The translations under genes were made by a program, and so were the position numbers. From Virgibacillus litoralis (GTDB lineage Bacteria; Bacillota; Bacilli; Bacillales; Amphibacillaceae): DNA of 64,000 nt. Location: contig NZ_JAGGKK010000020.1 in NCBI RefSeq assembly GCF_017873675.1, forward strand, positions 1 through 64,000, given 5' to 3'. This document shows positions 48,383-58,037 of the stretch, piece by piece. The notes beneath the pieces are model-generated. The model searched no databases, was not told the DNA's origin, and saw only the letters and a program-made list of their open reading frames with translations. Each line of letters starts with the position of its first letter. Within the stretch, counting starts at the first letter, position 1.

Positions 48383-49201
48383 ATGACTGTACAATGGGAA
48401 GAAGTTAGAGAGTATAAAGAAATTACGTATGAAAAGTATGATGGTGTTGCAAAGGTAACGATGAATCGTCCCGAAAAACACAATGCATTTACACCACTAA
48501 CGGTAAATGAAATGATCGACGCTTTTGTTGACGCACGTGATGATTCATCAATCGGTGTTGTTATTTTGGCTGGTGCTGGCGATAAAGCATTTTGTTCTGG
48601 TGGAGACCAATCAGTGAGAGGACATGGTGGCTATGTTGGTGATGACCAGGTGCCGCGTTTGAATGTTCTTGATTTACAAAGGTTAATCCGTACGATTCCA
48701 AAACCAGTTGTGGCAATGGTATCTGGTTATGCTATTGGCGGTGGCCATGTACTGCATGTTGTATGTGACCTGACAATCGCTGCAGATAATGCAGTGTTCG
48801 GTCAAACTGGTCCAAAAGTAGGCAGCTTTGACGCTGGATATGGAGCAGGTTATTTAGCACGTATGGTTGGTCATAAGCGTGCACGCGAAATCTGGTATTT
48901 ATGCCGTCAATATAGTGCCGAAGAAGCATTTCAAATGGGCATGGTAAATACTGTAGTCCCGCTGGACAAGCTAGAGGATGAAACGCTTCAATGGTGTGAA
49001 GAAATGCTTGAAAAATCACCAACAGCTCTTCGTTTCCTAAAGGCATCATTTAATGCCGATACAGATGGATTAGCTGGTTTACAGCAAATGGGTGGAGACG
49101 CAACACTTCTTTACTATACAACTGAGGAAGCAAAAGAAGGACGCGATGCATTTAAAGAGAAAAGAAAACCAGACTTTAAGCAATTTCCACGCTTCCCGTG
49201 A
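48383..49201 (+). CDS. menB: Naphthoyl-CoA synthase
   Basis: A 272-residue crotonase-fold enzyme that cyclises OSB-CoA to DHNA-Co[44 protein letters not shown] and [20 protein letters not shown] are the MenB signatures. AAAGGAGGAAAACA precedes ATG 48383. A terminator follows, so menE may be partly uncoupled. Confidence 0.97.
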   Translation: MTVQWEEVREYKEITYEKYDGVAKVTMNRPEKHNAFTPLTVNEMIDAFVDARDDSSIGVVILAGAGDKAFCSGGDQSVRGHGGYVGDDQVPRLNVLDLQRLIRTIPKPVVAMVSGYAIGGGHVLHVVCDLTIAADNAVFGQTGPKVGSFDAGYGAGYLARMVGHKRAREIWYLCRQYSAEEAFQMGMVNTVVPLDKLEDETLQWCEEMLEKSPTALRFLKASFNADTDGLAGLQQMGGDATLLYYTTEEAKEGRDAFKEKRKPDFKQFPRFP

Positions 49202-49226
49202 TTTTAAATATTTTTTAAAAAGAGAG

Positions 49227-49258
49227 ACCTTTGCTTATGATAGGCAAAGGTTTTTCAT
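49227..49258 (+). terminator. Terminator between menB and menE
   Basis: ACCTTTGC pairs with GCAAAGGT, followed by TTTTTC. Placed within the men operon, so it probably attenuates menE. Confidence 0.8.
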
Positions 49259-49282
49259 TTACTGAATGAGGAGGTCAGCATT

Positions 49283-50704
49283 ATGCCTGAAACCATTCCA
49301 CATTGGCTGACAAAACAAGCAAATATTGCTCCAGATCAAACTGCAATTGAACTGGAAAATGAAACTTCCTTAACTTTTTTGGAACTAAAGGAAAAAAGCC
49401 AACATTTTGCTCAAAAACTAGCACAATTAGATATTAAACAAGGATCACATGTTGCTATTTTATCTAACAATAATGTTGATATGGTAATTGCAATACATGC
49501 ACTAAGTTATCTTGGGGCTGTTGCGGTCATGCTGAATACTCGCTTAACTGAAAAGGAATTAGCATATCAAATCAGCGATGCAGAAGTTTCACATGTATTG
49601 GCTGAAAATAATAATACAAATTTCAGTGTACCGGTATATACATTTTCTAAAGTTAACTCGCTTCAGGAAAAGATAGTTGAGTTGCGAAAGGAAATTAACT
49701 TAGGTGACAGATTCACTATTATTTATACATCAGGTACCACAGGATTCCCAAAAGGTGTAGTTCATACTTATGGAAATCACTGGTGGAGTGCAATAGGTTC
49801 TATGTTGAATCTGGGCCTAAATAATAACGACAAGTGGCTTAATGCATTACCTATTTTTCATGTTGGTGGTCTGTCTATTTTTGTTAAAAGCGTTATTTAT
49901 GGGATGCCTGTTTACTTAGTTGATAAATACGATAAGAGAAGTGTACATGATGCGATTATGTCAAAAGGTGTGACAATTGTTTCTGTTGTTACACTTATGC
50001 TAAGGGAACTTGTTGAGTACCTTGGTGACAATCTCTTTCCAGATACCTTCCGTTGTGTGTTGCTAGGAGGCGGACCAGCGCCAAAGTCACTCTTGGAACA
50101 GGCGAAGTTTCGTAATGTCCCTGTGTTCCAATCTTACGGTATGACAGAAACGTCATCACAAATTGTAACTTTAAGCCCAAATGATGCTTTGGACAAGATA
50201 GGTTCTTCTGGGAAGCCATTATTCCCAGCCCAGTTGAAAATTGATGCACTAGATAAATCAATTGGTGAGATATTCGTAAAGGGCCCAATGGTTACAAGTG
50301 GTTATTTTAAGAATGAAGCAGCAACAGAAAAAACGCTAAATGATGGATGGCTAGCTACTGGTGACCTGGGTTATCTTGATGATGATGGTTTTTTATATGT
50401 TGTCGATCGACGAAAAGATCTTATAATATCTGGTGGCGAAAATATATATCCCACTGAAATCGAGAGCGTCCTGTCTGAGATGGATGCAGTCCAGGAAGTA
50501 GGTGTTGTCGGAAGAAACGATGATAGGTGGGGACAGGTTCCCATCGCATTTGTTGTTACAAATGATAAATCTGTTTCGGCTGAAGTTTTACTGGAATTTG
50601 CCAGTCAGAAACTTGCTAAATACAAGCTGCCAAAAGAGATTCATTTTATTGATAAGCTTCCGAGAAATGCGTCAAATAAAATTGTGAAAAATAAATTGTT
50701 ATAG
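49283..50704 (+). CDS. menE: O-succinylbenzoate-CoA ligase
   Basis: A 473-residue ANL-superfamily ligase that activates o-succinylbenzoate with ATP and CoA. The AMP-binding motif is IIYTSGTTGFPKGVVHTYGN, with QSYGMTETSSQ, GWLATGDLGYLDDDGFL and the C-terminal lysine region LPRNASNKIVKNKL. GAGGAGGTCAGCATT precedes ATG 49283. menC, which often follows menE, is absent. Confidence 0.95.
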   Translation: MPETIPHWLTKQANIAPDQTAIELENETSLTFLELKEKSQHFAQKLAQLDIKQGSHVAILSNNNVDMVIAIHALSYLGAVAVMLNTRLTEKELAYQISDAEVSHVLAENNNTNFSVPVYTFSKVNSLQEKIVELRKEINLGDRFTIIYTSGTTGFPKGVVHTYGNHWWSAIGSMLNLGLNNNDKWLNALPIFHVGGLSIFVKSVIYGMPVYLVDKYDKRSVHDAIMSKGVTIVSVVTLMLRELVEYLGDNLFPDTFRCVLLGGGPAPKSLLEQAKFRNVPVFQSYGMTETSSQIVTLSPNDALDKIGSSGKPLFPAQLKIDALDKSIGEIFVKGPMVTSGYFKNEAATEKTLNDGWLATGDLGYLDDDGFLYVVDRRKDLIISGGENIYPTEIESVLSEMDAVQEVGVVGRNDDRWGQVPIAFVVTNDKSVSAEVLLEFASQKLAKYKLPKEIHFIDKLPRNASNKIVKNKLL

Positions 50705-50731
50705 TTTACCTGCGCTAGCATAGCGATTATT

Positions 50732-50796
50732 TTCTTACTGCATTTGTACAGCGAAGGCATTCACTATCGAAGCTTGGTGATTGCCTAGTTTTCTAA
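50732..50796. repeat. Interspersed palindromic repeat, copy 3
   Basis: TTCTTACTGCATTTGTACAG, then GAAGGCATTCAC, GAAGCTTGGTGATTGCC and AGTTTTCTAAG; diverged from copies 1 and 4 but with compensating changes in the second hairpin (GGCATTCAC/GTGATTGCC). Confidence 0.6.
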
Positions 50797-51044
50797 GAAT
50801 AGACTTCCTTAATACAGCACCACAGCGGTTAACACAGTAATTTTTAATTTCCGCTAGATTGTCGATATTTTGTTGCCACTTTTTTGGCTTGAGAATCGAA
50901 TGTAGTAACACAAAGTATTATTTTAAAAAAAATAATACAAACAACATCAAATGTCGTATGACCATAAACGAAAATAACTGCCGTGAGTGATTCGTATAAT
51001 GTGCTGAATTAATTTTCCGTACAGATACAAAAAGCATTGCTTAT

Positions 51045-51235
51045 TAGTAATTTGGGGACATGAGGGACCTTATTGTATGGAAAACAAGCAATATAAAGGT
51101 TTAAGCGGACACCAGATACCTTATTTGCTATAATTACTCCTATTTCACTTGGATATATGTTAAATAAGCGCTTCTGCGTCCGCGAATCCCACAAAAAGCA
51201 CTTTTTAACCGAAATAGCAGCTCCTGTGTCCACTA
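51045..51235. repeat. Cluster of four short degenerate repeats
   Basis: Two direct copies of a GGACAnnAGnnACCTTATT motif (about 51055-51076 and 51106-51130) and two inverted ones (about 51160-51185, 51213-51235; for example GCTCCTGTGTCCAC). The opposed pairs could fold into long hairpins. Function unknown. Confidence 0.5.
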
Positions 51236-51408
51236 ATCAGATGAAAGCTAATAGCGATTATTTTATCAACAGCTATTAGAAATAAACAATGGCTTGTAGA
51301 AAAACCAATACTTACTTACAGAGGATGTCCTTCTTACTTATACAATCGAAGGCCGGAGTGAAAAAGTGGCATCTTAACAACAATTTGTTTGAAAATATGA
51401 ATTTTCAT

Positions 51409-51458
51409 TGAAAATGATTCTCAAAGTCATTGACTTATATCCTAAAACCAAATAAACT
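51409..51458 (+). promoter_or_regulatory. Fur-box-like site and promoter
   Basis: TGAAAATGATTCTCA (51409-51423) matches 13 of 15 positions of the Bacillus Fur box TGATAATnATTATCA. TTGACT (51430-51435), a 17-base spacer and TAAACT (51453-51458) follow. Iron-dependent repression of the downstream ATPase is inferred. Confidence 0.6.
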
Positions 51459-51554
51459 GTATATACAATGTAATGTGAAAAACTGTGCATGTACATTCTA
51501 AAATAGTTGTATATGCTTTTTAGTGAAAGAATGCAGACGTGGGGAGAGATTCCA

Positions 51555-52385
51555 ATGCAAACGTTGACAGCGAAGGACTTAACACTTGGCTACGGTGAAG
51601 ACATAATAATAGATGATTTAAATATAACAATACCTAAAGGTGAAATTACTGTTTTAATTGGTGGAAATGGCTGCGGGAAATCTACTTTGTTACGCTCATT
51701 AGCTCGTTTACTTAAACCCAAAAGTGGGGATGTTGTGTTAGATGGTGAACATATTGCTAAAATGGGAACGAAGGATGTCGCTAAAAAGCTTTCCATTTTG
51801 CCGCAGGGACCAGTAACACCAGAAGGATTATCAGTAATGGAACTCGTTAAGCAAGGAAGACATCCATATCGCGGTTTCCTAAAACAATGGTCTAATGATG
51901 ATGAAAATGCTGTTAATAATGCACTTGAAGCTACCAATATGATGGAGTTTAAGGATCGCTCAGTTGATTCGTTATCTGGAGGTCAACGTCAGCGAGCATG
52001 GATTGCAATGACTTTGGCACAGGAAACGGATACAATATTGTTAGATGAACCTACAACATACTTGGACATGACACATCAAATTGACGTACTTGACTTATTG
52101 TTCGAGCTCAATGAAAAAGACGGGCGTACGATTGTAATGGTACTGCATGATTTAAACCTTGCCTGCCGTTATGCCCATCATATTGTCGCAATTAGAGATA
52201 AACAGGTGTTTGCCCAAGGTAAACCAGAAGAAATTGTTACATGTAAACTAGTTCATGAAGTTTTCCAAATGAAGTGTGATGTGACATTTGACCCTATGTT
52301 TGGTACACCAATGTGTATTCCGCATGGAAGAGGGCGATGTATTTATGCTAATGGAGCAGGAGCATCGCAATCAGCAATTAACTGA
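51555..52385 (+). CDS. Siderophore-type ABC transporter ATPase (FecE/FhuC family)
   Basis: A 276-residue ATPase; ATG 51555 has GGGGAGAG upstream. Walker [11 protein letters not shown]-loop [10 protein letters not shown], signature LSGGQRQR, Walker [13 protein letters not shown] and H-loop [15 protein letters not shown] are all present; the C-terminal extension carries Cys residues ([20 protein letters not shown]). No permease or binding protein is adjacent, so it probably serves several iron-siderophore permeases encoded elsewhere, as FhuC and YusV do. Fur-like box upstream. Confidence 0.9.
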   Translation: MQTLTAKDLTLGYGEDIIIDDLNITIPKGEITVLIGGNGCGKSTLLRSLARLLKPKSGDVVLDGEHIAKMGTKDVAKKLSILPQGPVTPEGLSVMELVKQGRHPYRGFLKQWSNDDENAVNNALEATNMMEFKDRSVDSLSGGQRQRAWIAMTLAQETDTILLDEPTTYLDMTHQIDVLDLLFELNEKDGRTIVMVLHDLNLACRYAHHIVAIRDKQVFAQGKPEEIVTCKLVHEVFQMKCDVTFDPMFGTPMCIPHGRGRCIYANGAGASQSAIN

Positions 52386-52399
52386 ATAAAATCGTAAAG

Positions 52400-52434
52400 T
52401 AACCCATCAGTCTTCGCAGATTGATGGGTTTTTT
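52400..52434 (+). terminator. Terminator after the ATPase gene
   Basis: AACCCATCA pairs with TGATGGGTT, followed by TTTTT. Confidence 0.85.
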
Positions 52435-52492
52435 AATTTATCCATACATTTATCCAATGCATTTGAGGCAAATTATGAGCAGGAGGTGCTGT

Positions 52493-52813
52493 ATGGAAAA
52501 AAAGAAATTTTATATTAACTTGGGAAGTCAGGAAATATCTCAAATAAAATACGATAATAATGACGAGTTTGTAATTCATGCAACAGAGGACGAGGTACGT
52601 GTCTTACGCGATAAAATGGATGACATGTATAACGCTGATTATCGTTCATTCTTTCGATCACATGTGCCTATTATGCCATATCATAATGACAGCTCGAACG
52701 ATGATTATGATATAGGCATAACAGAAGCTTTTCAAATGATCTATGATTTGGGCGATGAGACTACCAAAAACCATATAGATAGTATGGGTGTTCTCTCAGA
52801 TGGACACGAGTGA
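52493..52813 (+). CDS. Conserved-type acidic protein of unknown function
   Basis: A 106-residue acidic protein; AGGAGGTGCTGT before ATG 52493. N-terminal half (KKKFYINLGSQEISQIK, FVIHATEDEVRVLRDKMDDMY) looks like a small alpha/beta fold; C-terminal half has YDIGITEAFQMIYDLGDE. No function recognised. Followed by a strong terminator. Confidence 0.65.
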   Translation: MEKKKFYINLGSQEISQIKYDNNDEFVIHATEDEVRVLRDKMDDMYNADYRSFFRSHVPIMPYHNDSSNDDYDIGITEAFQMIYDLGDETTKNHIDSMGVLSDGHE

Positions 52814-52823
52814 TTTGGAAAAC

Positions 52824-52860
52824 GGAATAAGAGTACCCCTCTTATTCCTGTTTTTTTTTT
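52824..52860 (+). terminator. Strong terminator
   Basis: GGAATAAGAG pairs perfectly with CTCTTATTCC, followed by a run of more than ten T. It directly abuts repeat copy 4. Confidence 0.92.
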
Positions 52861-52936
52861 GGCAGATAAGAAAGTACTGCATAAGTGCAACTAAGGCAAT
52901 TCGCCCAAAGGCTTGGCGAATGCCAAGTTTTCTAAG
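52861..52936. repeat. Interspersed palindromic repeat, copy 4
   Basis: AAGAAAGTACTGCATAAGTG, CAACTAAGGCAATTCGCC and AAGGCTTGGCGAATGCCAAG, ending TTTTCTAAG; the second hairpin is GGCAATTCGCC/GGCGAATGCC. The second half is nearly identical to copy 1. Confidence 0.7.
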
Positions 52937-53012
52937 AAGAAGTTTATAGGACCAGAAAAAAAGGAATAGTATAACAGGATGTTCTTATATAAGTAAGAAG
53001 GGAGCGAAAAAC

Positions 53013-53570
53013 ATGAAAAAAAACATATACCTTAAATATTTTAAGTGGGTTATCAGTTGTACTATTATTTTGCCATTATTTTTTATGATCCAAACAACCG
53101 AAGTTCAAACTGCATCAACAGTTGAATATAATAATAACCATGAAAATTCTAAGGTAAGTGCACAGACATTAAAAAAGGAAAATTTTGAAAAGAAGCTTTC
53201 TCATGAACGGATTGTCTCCCTTACAAATCAGTTTATGAAAATACTCGTACAGGATGTTGACAGTAATAACAAAGTGGTCAATTTTGATACGAAGAACGAG
53301 TTGCTGAAGGAGTTTGAAAAAGTAACCACCAATAATGTAGCGGCTGAATATGTTGATTATTATTACAAGAGTCAGCCAAGTGGATTATATATAATACCCA
53401 CTGAAACACCGCCTTGGTTTAACAAAAAAAATGACTATGATATGATACAAAAAGAAAGTAATGTAATTGAAGTTGTACAGGAAAATAAATCTGATTTAAA
53501 TGGGTCGTATATGGTGAAAATCGAATTCACATATAATGATGGATGGAAAATAACAGGCATCGAACATTAA
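53013..53570 (+). CDS. Secreted protein of unknown function
   Basis: A 185-residue protein with a signal peptide (about 1-35: basic MKKNIYLKYFKW, hydrophobic VISCTIILPLFFMI, Ala-Ser near the cut). The mature part has a helical region (RIVSLTNQFMKILVQDVDSN) and a beta C-terminus ending SYMVKIEFTYNDGWKITGIEH, a pattern of small exported DUF proteins in Bacillaceae. AAGGGAGCGAAAAAC precedes ATG 53013. Confidence 0.65.
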   Translation: MKKNIYLKYFKWVISCTIILPLFFMIQTTEVQTASTVEYNNNHENSKVSAQTLKKENFEKKLSHERIVSLTNQFMKILVQDVDSNNKVVNFDTKNELLKEFEKVTTNNVAAEYVDYYYKSQPSGLYIIPTETPPWFNKKNDYDMIQKESNVIEVVQENKSDLNGSYMVKIEFTYNDGWKITGIEH

Positions 53571-53602
53571 TTCTATAGTCGAATATGAAAGCAGTTGAAA
53601 TA

Positions 53603-54085
53603 ATGTATACATTCAAAGATTATTACCATAATGAAGTAAAGCTATCATTTGATGACCACCCTTTTTCAAATAAACCGAAACATGTGTGGGTTATTTGTAA
53701 ATTCAATGATGATTGGCTGCTAACGAGACATAAGGACCGTGGATTGGAATTTCCAGGTGGGAAAGTAGAAAAGGGTGAAACCGCACAGGAAGCTGCTGTT
53801 CGAGAGGTCATGGAAGAAACTGGAGGAACTATTGATTCAATAAGGTATATTGGACAATATTATGTTGCAGGTAAAGGTGGCAACATAATTAAAAATGTCT
53901 ACTTTGCTGAAATCAAAGAACTTATTCCTCAAGACACATATTATGAAACAGAAGGACCTGTTATGTTAAAAAAGGTTCCAGAGAATGTCAGGCAGAATAA
54001 ATTGTATAGTTTTATTATGAAAGATGGAGTTTTATCCTACTGTATGGAGTTTATAAATATAGGATTACTAAAAAAACGCCTGTAA
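53603..54085 (+). CDS. ytkD: Nudix hydrolase YtkD (8-oxo-dGTPase type)
   Basis: A 160-residue Nudix hydrolase. The Nudix box GGKVEKGETAQEAAVREVMEETGG (about 53-76) is complete. Start, HVWVICKFNDDWLLTRHKDRGLEFPGG and the C-terminal NKLYSFIMKDGVLS closely follow B. subtilis YtkD, which removes oxidised nucleotides and is also linked to RNA 5'-end processing; ATG 53603 gives the homologous N-terminus (MYTFKDYY), while ATG 53585 adds six residues. Convergent with ytlD. Confidence 0.9.
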   Translation: MYTFKDYYHNEVKLSFDDHPFSNKPKHVWVICKFNDDWLLTRHKDRGLEFPGGKVEKGETAQEAAVREVMEETGGTIDSIRYIGQYYVAGKGGNIIKNVYFAEIKELIPQDTYYETEGPVMLKKVPENVRQNKLYSFIMKDGVLSYCMEFINIGLLKKRL

Positions 54086-54098
54086 TGGGCGATTTTTT
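54070..54098. terminator. Bidirectional terminator between ytkD and ytlD
   Basis: AAAAAACGCC pairs with GGCGATTTTTT; the ytkD stop codon is in the loop. Confidence 0.75.
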
Positions 54099-54903
54099 AG
54101 TTTGAAATCTTAAATAACCATTTCTCTACATATTCTACAATTTTGTACATAATTGCAGCGCATATGGCAATCATTACTAGGCTGGAGATGACGAGCGGAA
54201 AGTCAAACACTTTAAAGCCATGAATGATTAAGTATCCTAATCCTTCTTTTGAGGTTAGGAACTCTCCAACGATTACTCCCACCCAGGATAGTCCTATCGT
54301 TACTTTCATAATCGAAATCACTGAAGGTAATGCGGCCGGGAATACGGCTTCCCTAAAAATCTGTCTTCTATTAGCTCCAAAGCTTTTTAAGACTTTTTCA
54401 TAGTTTGAATCTACATCTCGAAATGCAGTATATACAACAAGCGTGGTAATAATTGCAGATATTATTGCTCCCATTGCAATTATGGATACATAGCCAGGAC
54501 CTATTGCCATAATGATGATCGGGGCAAGGGCGACCTTAGGCATTGCATTTAATATTACTAAGTAGGGATCCAATATTCTTGAAAGCCTTAATGATGACCA
54601 TAAAATAACAGCGAATATATTCCCTGCTATGGTTCCTATTAGAAAGCCTAAAACTGTTTCAAGCAAAGTAACCTGTATGTGGGTGGTTATTGATCCATCT
54701 GAAAACATCTTCAGTAACATGCTTGAAATTTCTGAAGGGGAACTAAATAACAATGGATTTACCCAATACATTTTGCTAGAAATTTCCCAAAGAGCGATAA
54801 AGGAGACTAGTATCATTAATTGCCACAAAAAGATGATCTTTCCTTCATGATTTTGTTGGTTTTTATAGTTGTTATGAAGTTGATGATCTGATTCAAGCTT
54901 CAT
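54097..54903 (-). CDS. ytlD: ABC transporter permease (YtlD/SsuC type)
   Basis: A 268-residue permease with about six membrane segments and the coupling motif [27 protein letters not shown], typical of nitrate/sulfonate/taurine family importers. It overlaps ytlC by 11 bases. In B. subtilis ytlA-D are next to ytkD; here the solute-binding protein gene is missing. Substrate unknown. Confidence 0.88.
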   Translation of the reverse strand: MKLESDHQLHNNYKNQQNHEGKIIFLWQLMILVSFIALWEISSKMYWVNPLLFSSPSEISSMLLKMFSDGSITTHIQVTLLETVLGFLIGTIAGNIFAVILWSSLRLSRILDPYLVILNAMPKVALAPIIIMAIGPGYVSIIAMGAIISAIITTLVVYTAFRDVDSNYEKVLKSFGANRRQIFREAVFPAALPSVISIMKVTIGLSWVGVIVGEFLTSKEGLGYLIIHGFKVFDFPLVISSLVMIAICAAIMYKIVEYVEKWLFKISN

Positions 54904-55693
54904 TTAGTTGACCCACTATCTTCGCTTTTGACATGTTTACTTCTAACTCTTCCCAGATTTTTTCGAATAAAAGCTGGTACTTTGGATGTTTTCTTACTGA
55001 AAATGGTGCTTCATCTCGTAATTCCAAAGGGACTTCGAATGTTTTTTCAATAGATCTAGTATTTGCATCCATTAGAATTATACGGTCACTCATAGCAATA
55101 GCTTCACCAATATCATGGGTTACCAGTATTGTTGTTTTGTTGTACATTTTAAGAAACCGTAACATTAAATCTTCCAGCTTTACCTTAGTTTGATAGTCGA
55201 GTATTGAAAATGGTTCATCTAATAATATAATTTTTGGATCAGTTATTAAGGTACGAATAAGAGCAACCCGCTGACGCATTCCGTTTGATAAGGAAATTGG
55301 ATATAAATGCGTTACATTTATTAATCCAGCTTCTTTTAAAAGATGGGATGCTTCACCTATTATTGCTTCTGTTTGATTTTTACCAATTTTTGGCCCAATA
55401 AGTACGTTATCTATTATTGTTTTCCAAGGGAATAAAGAATCTTGTTTTAGCATATAGCCTATTGACGATTCAGATTTATTGATTGGCTGCTGTTGTATTA
55501 ACACGTCTCCAGTTGTTTGCTTGATAATTCCAGCAATTATTGATAGTATCGTTGACTTTCCGCAGCCATCGGGACCTAAAAGGGTAACAATTTCCCCCTC
55601 TTTAACAGAAAATGATATATTGTCGAGCGTTTTTGTATAATTTTTTTTTGAAAAGTAATAGTGTGAAACGCGATCTAAGGTAAGAAAAGTCAT
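54893..55693 (-). CDS. ytlC: ABC transporter ATPase (YtlC/SsuB type)
   Basis: A 266-residue ATPase. Walker [10 protein letters not shown], signature LSNGMRQR (a Gly-to-Asn variant of LSGG), Walker [14 protein letters not shown], and [28 protein letters not shown] precedes ATG 55693. Pairs with ytlD. Confidence 0.9.
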   Translation of the reverse strand: MTFLTLDRVSHYYFSKKNYTKTLDNISFSVKEGEIVTLLGPDGCGKSTILSIIAGIIKQTTGDVLIQQQPINKSESSIGYMLKQDSLFPWKTIIDNVLIGPKIGKNQTEAIIGEASHLLKEAGLINVTHLYPISLSNGMRQRVALIRTLITDPKIILLDEPFSILDYQTKVKLEDLMLRFLKMYNKTTILVTHDIGEAIAMSDRIILMDANTRSIEKTFEVPLELRDEAPFSVRKHPKYQLLFEKIWEELEVNMSKAKIVGQLNEA

Positions 55694-55894
55694 GGGCTTC
55701 CCTCCTGAGCTGAATTGTGAAGTTTAAACTCAGCTATTCTAACTGCACGTTGGCTTCTCAACTATAAGCAAAAAACATTAACATATATCGATATATTCAT
55801 TTGGGATTTACAAATTCCAGGTTATATTTTGTCATCATAGCCTATGCGATTTAAAAAAATTGTGTGAATGCCTATATTATTAGGAGGAAATAGC
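55694..55894. other. Intergenic region upstream of ytlC
   Basis: No gene seen. It should contain the ytlCD promoter on the minus strand; no confident promoter or riboswitch was recognised. Confidence 0.5.
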
Positions 55895-55928
55895 AAAAAA
55901 AACCGCCCTCAAAAAATGAGAACGGTTG
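55895..55928 (-). terminator. pckA terminator
   Basis: AACCGnCCTCA pairs with TGAGnnCGGTT; a T tract follows on the minus strand. Confidence 0.8.
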
Positions 55929-55993
55929 CCAGCATGTGCTGTCAAAGTTTTTCCTTCATATATTAAAATCCTTTTGGGATGAGGAAACCATAG

Positions 55994-57586
55994 TTATTCA
56001 GGCCTGTATAAAGGACCTGCTTCCTTAATTTCGTTACTTGCTAACTTAAATTTCTTAAAGTTTTCATGAAATTTCATTGCAAGTGCTTTTGCTTCCAGAT
56101 CATACGCAGATTTATCTTCCCACGTATTCTTTGGTACAAGTACTTCATCAGGTACGCCAGGTACATGCATTGGAATTGTAAGGCCAAAAACATCATCGTG
56201 GGTAGTTTCAACTGTATTGAGTTCTCCTTCTAACGCTGCATGTATCATTGCCCTTGTGTATGACAGTTTCATACGTTTTCCAATTCCATAGGAACCACCA
56301 GTCCAACCAGTGTTAACCAAAAATACATTAGAGTTATATTGGTCTATTTTATCGCCAAGCATTTTTGCATATGTTGATGGTGCTAAGGGCAGAAACGGTG
56401 AGCCAAAACATGCTGAGAAAGTTGCTTGTGGCTCTGTTACGCCTCGTTCTGTTCCAGCAAGTTTGCTGGTATACCCACTTAAAAAGTGATACATTGCCTG
56501 TTCTTTCGTTAATTTGCTGATTGGCGGCAATGTTCCGGATGCATCAGCTGTTAGAAAAATTATAGTGTTAGGGTGACCAGCAATACTTGGTGAAGTAATA
56601 TTATCAATATTTTCAAGTGGATATGCTGCTCGTGTGTTTTCGGTTAATGATGTGTCATCATAATCAGGTAAGCGTGACTCTTCTTCAAGAATTACATTTT
56701 CAAGTACTGAACCAAACCGAATAGCATTGTAAATTTGTGGTTCTTTATCCTGAGACAGATTGATACATTTTGCGTAGCAGCCACCTTCTATGTTAAAAAC
56801 ACCATTTGGACTCCATCCATGTTCATCATCGCCAATTAAACGGCGGTATGGATCAGCAGATAATGTTGTTTTACCTGTCCCGGATAGCCCGAAGAATAAT
56901 GCAACATCACCTTCCTGGCCAACATTCGCTGAGCAATGCATGGATAAAATGTCGCGTTGTGGCAATAGGTAATTCATTATCGAAAAAATGGATTTCTTAA
57001 TTTCACCAGCATACTCGGTACCACCAATTAAAATGATTCGTTTTTTAAACGATATCAGGATAAACGTTTCAGAATTTGTTCCATCCACCTCTGGATCTGC
57101 TTTGTATGTAGGAGCAGACACAACAGTGAATTCGGATTGATGGGTCTTTAATTCTTCATCTGTCGGCGTAATGAATAATTGGCGAGCAAATAAATTATGC
57201 CATGCATATTCGTTTATAACCTCAATGGGCAAGCGGTACTTTTCATCAGCACCAGCATATCCTTTAAATTGAAATAGCTCTTCCTTGTTCTTTAAATAGG
57301 TGATTACTTTCTCGTAAAGTCTTTCGAATGACGCTTCATCTATTGCTTGATTCACCAGACCCCAGTCGATAAATTCTTCACAAATATCGTCACGTACAAT
57401 GAATTTGTCCTTAGGGGAACGGCCGGTATATTCACCGGTAGTTGCACAAACTGCTCCTGTTGCAGTTAGAGTACCTTCTTTACGCGATAAAATCTTTTCA
57501 ACTAACTTAGGTACAGCAAGGTTTTTTTGTAAATTATTATGCGAAAGTAAATCTTTTAAAAATAGTGATTGTTCCACCGTTTTCAT
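55994..57586 (-). CDS. pckA: Phosphoenolpyruvate carboxykinase (ATP)
   Basis: A 530-residue gluconeogenic enzyme: oxaloacetate + ATP to [17 protein letters not shown] is the kinase-1a loop, [24 protein letters not shown] the metal/kinase-2 region, with [29 protein letters not shown] and the C-terminal [14 protein letters not shown]. The same neighbour pair pckA-metK (divergent) exists in B. subtilis. Confidence 0.97.
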   Translation of the reverse strand: MKTVEQSLFLKDLLSHNNLQKNLAVPKLVEKILSRKEGTLTATGAVCATTGEYTGRSPKDKFIVRDDICEEFIDWGLVNQAIDEASFERLYEKVITYLKNKEELFQFKGYAGADEKYRLPIEVINEYAWHNLFARQLFITPTDEELKTHQSEFTVVSAPTYKADPEVDGTNSETFILISFKKRIILIGGTEYAGEIKKSIFSIMNYLLPQRDILSMHCSANVGQEGDVALFFGLSGTGKTTLSADPYRRLIGDDEHGWSPNGVFNIEGGCYAKCINLSQDKEPQIYNAIRFGSVLENVILEEESRLPDYDDTSLTENTRAAYPLENIDNITSPSIAGHPNTIIFLTADASGTLPPISKLTKEQAMYHFLSGYTSKLAGTERGVTEPQATFSACFGSPFLPLAPSTYAKMLGDKIDQYNSNVFLVNTGWTGGSYGIGKRMKLSYTRAMIHAALEGELNTVETTHDDVFGLTIPMHVPGVPDEVLVPKNTWEDKSAYDLEAKALAMKFHENFKKFKLASNEIKEAGPLYRPE

Positions 57587-57756
57587 TTGTAATACCTACC
57601 TTTTTGATGGATTTGTATAGAAAGGCGATAACGTTCAATTATCAAATTATCTAAATCTAATCATTAGTATAACACATTAATCAAAATAGTCCATACTAAT
57701 AATGTGATTATTTATATGAAATTTTCGTGACAATCGTGTATGTAACTAGCAAATAG

Positions 57757-57785
57757 TTGACATCGCAAGGCTATTTCGATAGGAT
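57757..57785 (+). promoter_or_regulatory. metK promoter
   Basis: TTGACA (57757-57762), a 17-base spacer and TAGGAT (57780-57785), placed just before the SAM riboswitch. Confidence 0.75.
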
Positions 57786-57801
57786 AATTCACGAACGGAT
57801 A

Positions 57802-57962
57802 CTCTCTTATTCAGAGTTGGTGGAGGGACAGACCCTGTGAAGCCCAGCAACCGTCACATTGTGAAAAGGTGCTAATCTGATGCAAGGATTTGTCCTTGAA
57901 CAATAAGAGCGAAAGGCCACTATTCCTTTCCTCATGATGCAGGAAAGGTTTTTTGTTTTTTT
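57802..57962 (+). promoter_or_regulatory. SAM-I riboswitch (S box) with terminator
   Basis: Aptamer about 57802-57910 closed by CTCTTATT/AATAAGAG, with the conserved GAGGGACAGACCCTGTGAAGCCC-type core (TGGAGGGAC, CCCTGTGAAGCCCAGCAACC), AAAAGGTGCTAATCTGATGCA and the AAGG-CC end. The terminator is ATTCCTTTCCT/AGGAAAGGTT followed by a T run (57922-57962). Terminates transcription when SAM is plentiful. Confidence 0.96.
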
Positions 57963-58037
57963 AAACATATTTTAAAGATGAACAAATACTGAAAAGATAG
58001 AGTTCCGTACCATAAGCTTAGGGGAGGATTTAGCCAA

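Larger units (their letters stand above)
50705..51408. other. Long noncoding region after menE
   Basis: About 700 bases without a supported gene. It holds one interspersed repeat copy (50732-50796), a cluster of short degenerate repeats (51045-51235), and ends at the Fur-like box of the next gene. menC would be expected here by comparison with B. subtilis, but no frame of that kind exists. Confidence 0.65.

Noticed and set aside
51009-51233. 74-codon minus-strand frame after menE
   Set aside because: It lies across a cluster of degenerate repeats and lacks a start signal; not menC-like.
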